This document shows, in pieces, positions 1-11,102 of a stretch of 64,000 bases of DNA. The stretch's first letter is position 1. Each line of letters opens with the position of its first letter. The stretch is from Iris pallida (lineage: Eukaryota > Streptophyta > Magnoliopsida > Asparagales > Iridaceae), in the NCBI GenBank assembly GCA_029216955.1, contig JANAVB010002199.1:17908053-17972052 (forward strand), given 5' to 3'. The position numbers and the translations under genes are program-made. The notes beneath the pieces were generated by a model. That model was not told where the DNA came from and searched no databases. It worked only from the letters and a program-made list of their open reading frames with translations.

Positions 1-32
1 CGAGGACGAAATTTTTGTAAGGGGGGTAGATT
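1..32 (+). mobile_element. 3' end of element A internal region with polypurine tract
   Basis: The window opens on the tail of a plus-strand Ty3/gypsy element. A GAGGACGAAAT motif, usual just after the polyprotein end of plant chromoviruses, is followed by the purine-rich run AAGGGGGGTAGA (about 19-30), which is the expected primer for plus-strand DNA synthesis and abuts the LTR. The coding part of this element lies before the window. Confidence 0.75.
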
Positions 33-790
33 TGTAACTCCCAAAACCATGTTTGGTAAATTTTAGAATTTTTCTAATTTTCTTGAATTTAAATATTGCT
101 TCTTACGGAAATCTATTTGCGATTAAAGTGAATTTCGGATTTTCTTCAAATTGAAAAAATATTTAATACAAATTTACGTATTTTAGATGAATTACAATAT
201 TGTTATTATTATTAATATTGATATTGTTATTATTATTAATATTGATTGAGTTGAAGTTACTAACTGTTAATTAGGGAAATGGTTTATTAATATTTTCGAA
301 ATTAATTAGTGTATGATTTTATTGGAGGAACAGTAATTATTTTCTAAACAGTTGGTAATTTGTAAATTAATACAACCTGTTAAAACAGTTGTATTTTGAA
401 ATTGTTTAAATCTGGGGAAAAAAATATTTTGGATTTTTGGCATTTGAAAATATGTTTCAATTTCGAATTTTGAAATCCTGTTATTTGTTGTTCTGTTATC
501 TACCTTTTAAAATTATTGGAGGGAATCTTAATTTTCGAAATTCCATTTTAAAATATTATTTTGGATATAAAATTCTGTTGGAAATTGTTGATTTTGAATT
601 TTGAATCTGCTGCAATATTTGGAGGAAATATTTGGTTTTGAAAATTTGTTTGATTTTGAAATTGTAGTTCTGTTACAACTATTCTATATTACCCCCAGAT
701 CTAATTTTAATTACTGCTACTGCCACTATACTAATGCACCCAGATCTACTTCTATTTACTACTTTGCCACTCTCCACACAGCATTATTTT

Positions 791-802
791 ACTATATATT
801 TA
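791..802 (+). promoter_or_regulatory. Candidate LTR promoter TATA box of element A
   Basis: The sequence ACTATATATTTA is followed about 45-80 bases later by a CT-rich leader (TCTCTCTC runs from about 846). That is the usual arrangement of a plant pol II core promoter and would place U3 at 33 to about 820. No transcript evidence is available. Confidence 0.4.
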
Positions 803-1489
803 CACGTTTCCCTATGCACTGACACACACCATCACCACAGTACATTTCTCTCTCAGCCACGTCATCCTCTCTCTCTCTCTCTGTTCTCTCTCTCCTCTCA
901 CTGGAGTACACCACCGCTGTCGTCACCGGAGTTCAGCCCGCCGCCTCGAAGCCGGAGCTGCCGCCTCGAGGATTGCGCCACCGTATCTCGCCGGAGAGCA
1001 CCGCCATCTGTGCTGCCACTTCGGGACGAGCGCCACCGTCACCTCGATCCTCGCGCCAAGCCATCAGTACGGAGCAGGGAGCTCCGTAGACCGCGCCATC
1101 TCGACTGCAGCGCCACCTCGAGCGCCGAGCCACCGCCATAGTCGCCGCCTCGATTCTACGCCACCGCCATCAGTGGACAGCACTGTCTCGACTGCAGTGC
1201 TGTCAGGTCGAAGAGACAGCCACCGTCATCGAGCAGCCGCCATCCCTTCGTAGAGCGCGCCACCGCGGTCAGAAACTTCGCCACCGCCATCTGGGCTGAA
1301 CGGAGCCCGAGGAGCCACCTCCTCGTAGTCACCGCCGCCGTCAGATCCAGAGTTTCCTCGCCTCGCCGAGCCAGATCTCCGTCACCGACGCCGAGGATCG
1401 ACGTCCCTGTCACGGCTGGTGAGCTTTTCTCCATCGATCCACCTCGATCTCTCTCTCCCTCTTGTTTTCTAGGTTTTGCTGTGTAGAAT

Positions 1490-1950
1490 TTTAGGGTTTC
1501 CAGAGGTAAACAGAGATTAGGGTTTCATCTAGGTTTTCCTATGAAGTCGAAGGGAAGAAGATGGCCAAATCTAGGGTTCTGACCTAGAGATTGGGGACTT
1601 AGGGTTCGGCCATGGATATTTAGGGTTCCGACCTAGGCTAGGGTTTCGGTGAGACACAGTAGAGTCTGGAAGGAGGAGGCAGCTTTGGAGGCCTAGAAAT
1701 TAGGGTTTCCGGATGGGGGCTAGGACTGACGAGAAATAGCTCGGTTAGGGTCCTTAGCCGAGAAGACTAGAGGAAGGCTGTGGCCATAGAGGAAGCTTTA
1801 GGGTTAGGGTTTGGTGAGCTTCGCCGGAGAAGAAGACGAAGTTGGTCGACTGGTTTCCTAGAAATCTAGGGTTTCGTGTTAGGGTTTCCTAGACTAGAGG
1901 AAGAAGACCAGAGGAAGAAGAAGTTGGGGTTAGGGTTACTCGGAGGCTGG
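1490..1950 (+). repeat. Interspersed AGGGTTT (telo-box-like) motif cluster inside LTR A
   Basis: More than ten copies of TAGGGTTT, TAGGGTTC or TTAGGGTT are scattered irregularly through this part of the LTR, for example near 1492, 1520, 1573, 1600, 1620, 1642, 1703, 1800 and 1868-1885. They are not a head-to-tail array, so this is not an interstitial telomere. The same heptamer is the plant telo-box found in many 5' leaders. Confidence 0.5.
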
Positions 1951-3792
1951 GTTGCTTCGCCGGAGACGAGAGTATCGCCGGAGAAGACGCTGGGGTGTTC
2001 TCGAACCTCCTCGTCGATGGGAAGATGGAGAGCTCGTTCCAGAGAGTTCAGGAAATTTCGTGGGATTTGAGAGGAGAGAGAAGGTGATCAGGGTTATGTG
2101 TTAGGTTGTGTGGGCCGGGTTCTATGGGCCAGTAGAGCGGGCTGGTTGTAAGGGCTAGATTTTGTAAGAATTTAAGTTTTATAAAATTTTGTTTTACAAA
2201 ACAGTCGGGCTGGGTCTCATGGGCTGAAGAAGTTGGGCTGTAGTTTAATTGTAGAATTAAGTTTTTATTAAACAGAGTTTTGGGCTGGTTGGTTTGGACT
2301 GTTGGTTGTAAAAAATTTTAGTTTAATATTTTAGTTAAACAGGGAATAGAATGGGTTGGGCTTGGGACTGCAGTATGTTGTTTGGGCTACAAGTTCGGGC
2401 TAGTCTTATACATTTGATATTATTCCTAATATTTTAGTGCTACCACTATTACTAATAATAATTGTTATTATTATTACCCCTCTTGAAATATTCTAGATGG
2501 CAAATATTTTCATAAGTAGTTATCAACTATAAACTAATTGCTAAAACTATTCTGTTATAGAAATTATATCATTTGGTATATAATATTGGTTGTTTTAAAT
2601 AATAATAATATTCTAGTATTTTCTTGCTAAATTATTTTAGTATATCAAAAACGTTTCTAAAAGTTTATATAGTTATAATTATTTTTACTAGCAAATGTTT
2701 TAAATAATTCTAGAAGTAATTAAAGTTTTACTAGTAATTATTTCTTCGAGGCTATATATACTTTCTAAAAATAATGGTTAGCTAGTATATTTTCTTTAGC
2801 TAGTTTATGGATAACTTGTTAGCAATATTAGTTGCTTAAACCCTAATAAAATTGTACAAAATATAACAGGTGATCATTACAACCATGCAGTACTACTCTC
2901 GTGCAACCAAACCGAGGCAAGTACACTGACTTGACTTGTACCTTGTTTTCTGTTTTACCTTCATGTGCCATGTTCTCATATCTGACACGAATTACACACG
3001 ATTGTCTTGTACTCTTGTTCATTGCTTGTGCGTCATTGTTCATTGCGGGATTGGGGGAAATATTAGCTTTTGTGTGACCACACCCAATATAGCATTGAAG
3101 ATAGCCTAATCGTACACATCACGTACGATGAAGCCGTACCATGTAGAATTGACATTGATTGATTGATTGATTGTTCCTAAGCCGGTCACACATTAGTTTT
3201 AATATTTCAAAATTTATCACAAATTGCATCATTGATTGTCGTGATTGATTGCCTTGTACATTGATAGCCGTGTTCATTGTCTAGCATCTTGATTGTCATC
3301 CTTTACCTGCAGTTTACATTTCATTTCTGGTACCACAGTTCAGTTCATTTCATGTTCTAGTTTTTCTGGTATTCCTGTTTCACCTTGTACTCTGGATCAC
3401 AGATTACATTGTATATTGTCTAGTCAGGGTTGTACTTTGCTCTTTTCCTGATAGGATCGTTGCAGGTGAGTGGGAGACTACATGGAGCTGGTGATTGCTT
3501 GGATTTAGCAGTTTTTATTTATTTCAGTTTATTTTTCTGGAGATTGTATCTTAGATATTCATTTATTGTATATTATTTCATTGGACCGGATTTGTCTCCG
3601 GCAGAGTTTGTATTTTAAAACACTTGATGGATATTGGTGATTTCTGGGAACGTTATAAAAGTTGTGATTTGGTTTACATTACATTGTGACTGTGAGTTTT
3701 CCTTAGTATTGTACAGCTTACTTCGTCGTGTCCAACGACGAAGGCTGGGCGTGTCCGACTCGTATCCGATTATTCGGGAGCGGGTCGTGACA

Positions 3793-6773
3793 ATATTAGC
3801 TGACACCGTCTTCTCTTCATAGTCGACGGAGATTACATCCGCATTGATCATGCGCTGGATGTAATTTTTGAGGACGTAGCAGTCCTTAGTCGGGTGTCCG
3901 ACAAACCGATGGTAGTGACAATACCTCGGGTTGTCCACTTTCTCGACTTCATCGGGCCGCTTCGGGTCCGGAAGCTTGATCTTGTCACCCTGCTTCAGTA
4001 TCTCAAAGAGTTGCAGGGTGTCGTCATCATTGAACGAATAAACCTCCTTGGGTCTCGGTGCCAGTGGAGGCTTTTGAGTAGGCGCAGATGCGCCCTTCGA
4101 GGCATTAACAGTCAATGCCTGTTTCCCCTTTGTTTCTCGTCCGGAGTTGTTGATTGCGGACTTTTTCCCCTTATCATCAAAGGCGGGGAAGCTAACACCC
4201 AGAAGACGTGCATTGGCCGCCTTCTTCTCTGCAGCTTCAGCTTCGATGATTAGGGTGCTCCAGTCGGGAGGGGGAGTAGAGTTAAGCCAGAGCTTTACTG
4301 CAGGCAGCATGTTCATACTACAAGCGGAGAGAAGCACATGCTCTGGCATGCCTGGAGGTAGTCTGAAGCAGGCCTGACGGAAGCGTTCGATGAATGCCCG
4401 AACCGTTTCCTTGTCCTTCTGGCGTATCTCAGTGAGAGACGCCATCGTCATGTCCTTCCCACCGTCGTAGAAGCGGTCTAGGAAGAGGCGTGTCAGGTCG
4501 TCGAAGGACGATATGGAATTATCGGGGAGGCTGTAGTACCAGTCATACGCCACCCCTTTCAGGGCCCCAACAAAGATGCTGGTGAGGAGCGCGTCCTCCT
4601 TCGGAAGATGCCCTGTCTGCGACTGGAAGTACGTCAGGTACCGTCGTGGAGAGTCCTTCCCGTCATACGGCGTGAGTGTTTGTGGTTTATACTTTGGGGG
4701 ATAAACCACCTTGTTCCACTCAAGGGGATAAGGCTGGGGAATGCCCATCTTCTGGCGCTCCTCCTGCCTGTTCTTGGACTCGAAGCGCTCCCGCAGATCT
4801 TTGATCATTTCGACCACGTCCTCCGTGGAGCTAGGAGTCGGGGAAGGAGGTACCACCTGGAGTGGAGCGTTTGAGGGCTCCGACGTCCGGGGTGCTTCTG
4901 TGTCTGAGGGTGTCCGTTGGAGGGGCACACTCGACTCTCCATTGGCTCCTGGGTCGGGACCATTTGAAGGTGTCCTGATCAAGGCCGACCGCATCTCAAA
5001 CACTGCTTGAGTCAGCGCTTGCATTGAGGCAGAGAGGGTTTTGAGTCCTCCCTCTAGCGAGTCTATGCGCTGGACAATGTCCTGTGGCGGCGCATCAGTC
5101 TCAAGATCACCCCCGGTCATGTATACTGTCATGACACGGTCGGAAATGGATGGATTAGTTGAGGCTTCGCTCTCAGCCTCGCTCTTATGTGGGGGAGTCA
5201 CTTCTCCTGGTGTTTGGCCACCCCCAGCCACATTCTGGAGTTCGTCTTCGACAGGCGCATCTGCAAGGGCCTGACTGCCCTCAGCTCTGTCTTGAAGGGC
5301 CTCTTCGTTTCCAGCACTACCCCCGACGGTGTCCTGGAGGACATCGTCATTTTGAGGGGCTTCAGGGAGGCCATCTTCGCCTTGATGAAGATCCGCCGCA
5401 GCTGTGCTTTGGACATCTTCGTCTTCGGAAGGAGGCTCGACAAGGGTCTGGCTACCCCCAGCTTCCTCCAAGAACTTCTTCCTCGACCGAGTGCCTTCGA
5501 ACACTCCAGAGGTCGTGACAGCTGCCTTGGTTTTCCTCGGCTGGCTTTTGGATGAAGACGAGGAATTGGCAGTCGTCTTCCGGACAGATGAGGAGTTGGA
5601 GATCACGTTGCATGAAGCAACCTTTAGCTCCTCTTCTGCTGACACCTTCGTCCCAAGGCGATGTCGGAGGGGTGTCGATGATTGTAGCCGTTGGAAGACC
5701 GACTGCTTTGGCGGTACTGCCGTCTTGCAACAGCAGTTGATGGTGACCACTGCACAAGTGTGCCCCGCGAGAGGCGCATCGTGCTTGTTGGTCAACTCTC
5801 CTGACCGGCGCTTGTGAGTGATCACGTTGCGCAAGTCGTTGGAGGAGAGTGCTACCCTCACACCCCTCTCAAGCGCATGGCAGGGCCAAGCGCGGGGGTG
5901 GTCGGGTGAGTGCTGCGCCCCCTGATCTAATACCAAGCAGGCATCACGATCAGTAGTGGGGGAACCACAGCATTTGAAGTGACTTGAACGGACCTCAAAC
6001 GCACAACCAGAGGAGGCGCGGGAGTTCAAGACCACTGAGTTTGCCTCTCTCGGCTTGGTTGTGCACGCAGTGAATGCGCCCAAGCGAGATGAGGACTTTG
6101 AAGATCGACTCGTTGTCGGTGCAGAAGCACTTGAGTCAACTTTGTACAGCTTGCCATCGGCAGCGCGCGTGATTGTAAGCGCGTGCCTCTGGTCGGCTGC
6201 TGGCATAGCACGTTTGTGGCGTATAGCCCGTGCCGCCTTGGATTTCTTCATACCAGCCCGCTGGGGCGCATAGTACTCAGCATCCAAATTCTCCTCGCCA
6301 TTACAGCGAGTGAGTCTGTCAAAGACAGAGGCTCTTTGTGGCGCATCAGAAGTGATGCACGGGGCATTGGCTGTGCCCCTGCTCCGTCGACGTATCTTCC
6401 TCGCCTGAGAGGAAGATGGCTGGGGAACGTGGTCAGCCGCACGCTTCCCCGAGAGATGCGCTGCATCGGCGGGCGCACCTTGACTGCTGAGGACGTCAGC
6501 AGGAAGGGAAGGCTGGACGGGCACATCCCCTTCAACGGTGGTGCCCAAGGCGTCGACTTTGCGTACCCAGACTGCGCGGGTCTTCTTCGGCTTCGACAGC
6601 CGCTTCGAAGGACTCGCACTTCCTTCAGAAATGAACTCCTCGTACGCCTGTTGATTGAGGCGCACTACCAGCGTCTTGTGGGAGGAGCCCACCTTCACGT
6701 CGTCGGCCTGTGACACAACCTTCTCGGTAGAGGAGAAAGAAGTCCCCAGCATAGTCGCCAGCTTGTTTGCCAT
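3793..6773 (-). pseudogene. gag polyprotein of a Tat-lineage Ty3/gypsy element, cut by element A
   Basis: This is an open minus-strand frame of about 990 codons from the methionine at 6773 (MANKLATML); a longer reading from 6821 is possible but adds only leader-like residues. The first ~600 residues are low-complexity, rich in Ser, Ala, Pro and charged residues. They are followed by a retrotransposon gag domain (PYPLEWNKVVYPPKYKP onward, with PSDW-like and LTRLFLDRFYDGG segments). Near the end is a Tat-type Cys/His knuckle (YCHYHRFVGHPTKDCYVLK), which differs from the CCHC box of chromoviruses. The frame continues without a stop into the inserted LTR of element A, so the last ~60 residues read from 3615-3792 are LTR-derived. 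Gag would package element RNA into cytoplasmic particles; this copy can no longer do so. The downstream pol genes lie beyond the left window edge. Confidence 0.8.
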
Positions 6774-6862
6774 TAAAATTGTTTTGATTGAAATCTTAAT
6801 ACAAACAGAACAGTGATACAATATAGGACTTAGATGTAGTCCTAGGAGTACACTTTTGTTTA

Positions 6863-6881
6863 AGCTGGGTCCTTAGTGCCA
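6863..6881 (-). other. Candidate primer binding site of the Tat element
   Basis: On the minus strand TGGCACTAAGGACCCAG begins one base after a TG...CA LTR end (6883). A TGG start adjacent to the 5' LTR is the usual layout of a tRNA 3'-end complement. I could not assign the tRNA by eye, so the call rests on position. Confidence 0.4.
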
Positions 6882-7080
6882 ATGGAGCGAGTGGTAATGC
6901 GTTGACTCCGTTGACCGGCTGACGACGGTTATCGGTTCTCTAAAGGTGTTGATTGCTCTGGGTGCTGGAGCTTGCTGAGAGGAGGAAGACGTTGAGTGTC
7001 TAGAACTGCCTCTCGGTGATTCTCTGTTGTAGATTCTTGTGTGTTCTGAGTCTCTGTGTGTGTGAAGGAGATGATCCTTC

Positions 7081-7090
7081 TATTTATAGT
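7081..7090 (-). promoter_or_regulatory. TATA box of the Tat element LTR promoter
   Basis: Minus-strand ACTATAAATA fits the plant TATA consensus well and lies about 200 bases before the LTR end, followed downstream by an A/C-rich leader. It is the best candidate for the element's genomic RNA start. Confidence 0.5.
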
Positions 7091-8014
7091 TTTGTAGACT
7101 GGCTGCTCATGCGCGCATGCAGGATGCGCCGGTGTGGGGATGCCACGTGGAGGTTGCTGATGGAGGCACACGGATGCTGTGCCCTGATCGAGGGGGAGAA
7201 CTCTTCATACTGCTGTTGTGAGCCAGCACGTAGCAGAGAGAAGATCTTTTCGTTGCTGAAATCTTGGATGAGTTGAGTCAAAAGACACGTGTCGTCGACT
7301 CATGGTTCGAAGATCTCGGATTTGGTGGAGAGAAGTGATCTGGTGAGCTGCGCCTTGGATTGGGCGCAGGAGGAGGCTGCGGCTCATAACCTTTAGGAGT
7401 TACAAACTATTTGGGGCGCATGGCTTTTGAGGCGCATGCAGGCGACTTTTCTTCTGTCTTTCGGGATCAGAGGGCAGTCTGAGGCGCATGGCTTTTGAGG
7501 CGCATACTGATTTGGATGCATGGTCGTAGAGGCGCATGCTGATGGTGGAGTGGCCACGTGGCAGTAGCCGTCGAAATAAAGTCATGATGATGCTGACGTT
7601 GCCGATGTTTCGTTTTCTGAATAAAGCTGTCAACTGTTCAGACTTTGGGAGGCGTGCTGCCAACTCTGTCAGTTAAGCATTTAATGTTGGTGACGTTCGA
7701 TGGACAGCTGAGTGGGCGCGTCGGTTGGCGTTCCACTCGGTATGGAGATGTGTGAGGGCGCACCCTCTGTAATGTGCCGAGTACTGTAGGGAGCGTCTGT
7801 GTGATGTGCCTGATGCCGAAGGGCGCGTCCGTGTGATGCGCTGTCTGGCTGGCGCATCGGACATGTCTTTTAATGATGCGGCTGTCTCGCTCTTCGAGTG
7901 CCATAAATAGCCGTTTGGCTGAATTCGAGGCGTCCGGTTCATCCATTTAATGTAAATTCATTGCACGGAATTCGAAGGGCCATCCACTTGGCGCATGGGT
8001 TTGATTTGCCCCGC

Positions 8015-8024
8015 CTATAAATAG
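8015..8024 (+). promoter_or_regulatory. Plus-strand TATA box inside the Tat LTR (antisense promoter candidate)
   Basis: CTATAAATAG is a near-perfect plant TATA box on the strand opposite to the element. It is followed by a short CT-containing leader and an ATG at 8072 that opens a 131-codon frame. Confidence 0.35.
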
Positions 8025-8071
8025 TGGCATGGAGAGAGGGTTTGCTTCTCATTCCCTCACGTTCTTCCAAC

Positions 8072-8467
8072 ATGAACTTGAACATGCGGGTGCATTCTGT
8101 TGACGAAGTGCTCCCGAGGGTGAAGATGAGACGCTGTGTTGTCTTCGATGCTCTTGAAGGTGACTGTTACATCCAGAAGACGGAGTCGAGGGCTTCTGAG
8201 GCAGGCGGAAGGTGCCTGTTGCATCCAAAGATGGGGATGCTCGAGCCTTGTCTCCGTTATTCCGGAAGAGCCGTAGATCGGAATGGCGGTGCTTGGCTCT
8301 CTCTTCCTTCAAAGTGGGTGTCGCCCACTTTGATTGTGTTGAAAGCTGCTCCTTTAGCCGCGGTTTCGATCACGGTCTTCCTTCGGCTTTGGAGGCTCTT
8401 TCGAAGCCTCCCCTGGCCACAGCATTTGCGGTGCTCTTCTCTTCCTTGGTTCCAGCTAGAGGGTTAA
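8072..8467 (+). CDS. Hypothetical 131-residue ORF antisense to the Tat LTR
   Basis: From the ATG at 8072 (MNLNMRVHSVDE) a frame runs 131 codons to a stop at 8467. It starts about 50 bases after the plus-strand TATA box and overlaps the U3 region of the LTR in antisense. I recognise no domain. The middle has a CVVFDALEGDCYIQ-like stretch and the C-terminus is hydrophobic and Leu/Pro-rich. It may be a chance frame in GC-rich LTR DNA; the promoter-like context is the only reason to list it. Confidence 0.2.
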   Translation: MNLNMRVHSVDEVLPRVKMRRCVVFDALEGDCYIQKTESRASEAGGRCLLHPKMGMLEPCLRYSGRAVDRNGGAWLSLPSKWVSPTLIVLKAAPLAAVSITVFLRLWRLFRSLPWPQHLRCSSLPWFQLEG

Positions 8468-8963
8468 ATGCTTTGTGTCGAAGCATTTATCAGGCGAGCC
8501 TGGTTGGAAGAGCGGCGCATAACTGGGCTCTGCTCGGCCAGGTGAGCCTGGCTGGAAGAATTTGGCTGAAGGGATGCACATAGCTGGGCTGTTGAAGGGA
8601 CACAACTGAGCTGGATGTACATGACTGAGCTGCTGAAGATATGGTAGGATGCGCCTGGTTGGAGGCGCATGATGTCTGCTGCGCCTGACTGACAGCGCAT
8701 GGTGACTGGCAGCGCATGATGACTGCTGCGCCTAACTGGAGGCGCATGGTGGCCGCTGGCTGTAGACTTAGGATTTTTTCTTTGTAGAAATTCTTCTTTG
8801 TACAACCTTTTCTAGACATGTAATAGACTTTTATATATAAATGAAAAGTCCTTCTTCAGATGTCCATGGTTATTGACTTTGCTGTGAAGTGTTCTGTGTG
8901 AGTCTTGGCGTATGTAGTGTCTGGCGCATGGGCTTTCTGGTTGTGAAATTCCATGCTTCTACA

Positions 8964-11020
8964 TATATATATACAACTACACATATACACTACCAATTAC
9001 TCCCAAATCTCACCCACACTCACATATACATATATACTACATATATACATACTAATATACACTAGTACAATGGATTAATCATAATAAAATCGAGTTTGAA
9101 ATTCGTTTTACAAAACTGGAAAAATATCCTAAAACAGAAAACAGTGCACTGTGTATCTCGAAAATAGGTAATTCGATTTACCCATACTAAATCGAGCTAA
9201 GACTCGAAACAATCGGTTGGTAACTAACACCCCATAGATACCCTAGTATCCTAGGTACCTGACACGACACCACGACACAGTTTCACGTGTCCAAACACTA
9301 GAAAACAGCACACGGGTAAACTCTGATACGCGTACACAACCACAGTGTCGTGCACGCGTTCCACGCACTCGTGGACACACCACGAGACACGACACGTCTC
9401 ATGGTCGTGCATACATATATCCCACACGTAGGGCTACATGTTCCACACCCTGACACGTGTCCACGACACTCGTGGACACAGAACGAACACCGTATCAGTC
9501 GTGAAAATACGACTGATACACGCGTATTACGACAGCGTCGTGCACGCGGTTACACGCGTCGTACTCACGACATAGGATACGACACACCACGTGCTCATGT
9601 CCACGTGTACGCCACGTGTAGGGCTTCATGTCCGTGTCACTACGAGACACTCTAGTGTCGTGTCCACGCGACACGACACGCTCAAAGTCGTGCCCGTGCG
9701 CGTGTGTGCTGACAGCGCGTGTCCAGTACGAGTGAGTTTTCTCACTCGACACGACGCGACACGAGACTTTGGAGGCATATTCGCAGATATTGCCCCCTTG
9801 TCTGTGTCAAGTTACACGTGTCCAAGTGGCCTGTGCTGTGCGCACGAAGTGTCGGGTAGCAGGGCATGCACGATGGGCTCGTGCGGTCGGTTCGTGTCCA
9901 ATTTGGACACGGACACAGCACGAAAATGTGCTCAGTCCACGTGTTTAGTGATCAGCAAGTCTAGGGCTACAAGTTTGTGTAATTTGTTTTACAAAAACAC
10001 AAAAACAAGTCCATTGTGGCATTTCACCAAACAAGGGTTTCTAGCTTAGGATACGTGTCCGATACGGACACCAAACCACTTCTAATTTCCACCAAACCTT
10101 ACCCACAGTTATGGTAGTCCTATATGAATGCATTTATGAAAAAAAACAGGGTTTTAACTAAGTTTGAGGGAAATTACCTATTTGTGCAAAACCAATGAAA
10201 ATTAAAGAAGAGGGGGGTGTGTGTCCTTCAACTTGATGATGTCCAAAGCCTCCAAATTCTTGATTGCTATCCTCCCTGAGTACCCTTGATGTTGTAGGGT
10301 CCCAATGCAAAAGACTAGAGTGAATTTGGATCAAGAATGATCAAGTTGTGGGTGTTTGAAGAAAATAGGATTTTCTAGGAATTAAATTCATGTAAATTAT
10401 TCATGAATGAATACAAAGGGTTATATAGAAGTGTGTACCAACTAGGGGGGTACCCTTGGCCGGCCATGGCATGGGGGGGTGTCCTTGCCCTTCCTTCATG
10501 GCTAAGGCATGGACTTTGTGTAAAGGGTGAGATATTTGGAGTGATTTAAGGAAAATATCAAATAAAGGTAAACTAGATATTTTTCTCACTTCAACCCTTA
10601 ACCAAAAATCCTTCCTAAAGCTTCTAGGTTAGTGGCTAACCTCTAGATTAGGGTGGGATAGGTTAGGGACTAGTCATGAGACTTACCAAGAATTAAATAA
10701 TATTAAAATCACATAATCTCAAATAAAAACTAGTAAATTACCAAAATACCCTTTTGGCCAAAAACCACTAATTTGATGTTCTAAGCCTATGGCTAAGCTC
10801 ACATGGTCATGGCAACTTCTAGGTTAGAGAAAACTAGGGTTTACACTAAGTTATACTAACAAAATCACAAAGTCATAAGTCATGACTTAGCATGACTTAG
10901 GAAATGGTTCTAAGCACACTAGAAATCACCATAAATCATATCATGCCCTAAACACACTTAATAATTAATAAAAATAATAATTTTTCAAAAATCCCTAATT
11001 TCAGAAAACAGGGTGTTACA
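8964..11020 (-). repeat. 3' LTR of element B, truncated
   Basis: This aligns with 32624-34684 of the 5' LTR at a constant offset of about 23660. It ends (minus-strand start) with TGTAACACCC next to a polypurine tract. The other ~2.0 kb of the LTR (the R-U5 side) is missing on the left, where the Tat element begins. The segment 9240-9960 is unusually dense in GACAC/GTGTC and CACGTG words. A minus-strand TATA candidate (CTATATAAC) lies near 10423-10431, and 10980-11020 holds the AT-rich LTR tip. Confidence 0.8.
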
Positions 11021-11034
11021 AGTCTACCCTCCTA
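11021..11034 (-). other. Polypurine tract of element B
   Basis: On the minus strand AGGAGGGTAGACT lies directly before the TGTAACACCC start of the 3' LTR and after the AATTTCGAGGACGAAAT motif that follows the polyprotein end. Confidence 0.65.
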
Positions 11035-11102
11035 ACAATAATTTCGTCCTCGAAATTTAAAGACGAAACTGAAACTAAAATGAGAAGGATAGAAATCATA
11101 CC

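Larger units (their letters stand above)
33..3792 (+). repeat. 3' LTR of element A (Ty3/gypsy, Tekay/Del-like)
   Basis: A long terminal repeat of about 3.76 kb begins TGTAACTCCC directly after a polypurine tract and ends GGGTCGTGACA, matching the TG...CA rule and the ends of the Tekay/Del LTRs seen elsewhere in this window. It interrupts the gag reading frame of a minus-strand Tat element exactly at 3792/3793; the next five bases, ATATT, are the presumed right target duplication. The partner LTR is outside the window, so LTR identity cannot be judged. It contains a TATA-like site near 793, a CT-rich leader near 840-900 and a stretch rich in AGGGTTT motifs (1490-1950). The short ORFs inside show no recognisable protein and are not called as genes. 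Confidence 0.8.
6883..8963 (-). repeat. 5' LTR of the Tat-lineage element
   Basis: This segment of about 2.08 kb lies directly upstream of the Tat gag frame. In minus-strand sense it starts TGTAGAAGCATGG at 8963 and ends ...CTCCA at 6883. Its right edge falls abruptly inside the LTR of element B: beyond 8963 the sequence matches the 5' LTR of B from about 32624, so the Tat element inserted there, probably with TATAT as target duplication. A minus-strand TATA box (7081-7090) fits U3 from 8963 to about 7050 and a short R-U5 of about 170 bases. The LTR is full of a degenerate GGCGCATG motif and carries an antisense promoter-like site with an ORF. Confidence 0.65.

Noticed and set aside
734..1434. 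Frames on both strands in LTR A (135 and 92 codons)
   Set aside because: Low-complexity Ser/Pro/Arg translations of GC-rich LTR DNA with no recognised domain; they overlap each other on opposite strands.
1490..1950. Interstitial telomeric repeat
   Set aside because: The motifs are irregularly spaced and mixed with variants; there is no head-to-tail TTTAGGG array.
9350..10049. His/Thr/Arg-rich frames, also at 33010-33713
   Set aside because: They are translations of the GACAC/GTGTC word block in LTR B, present in several frames at once.
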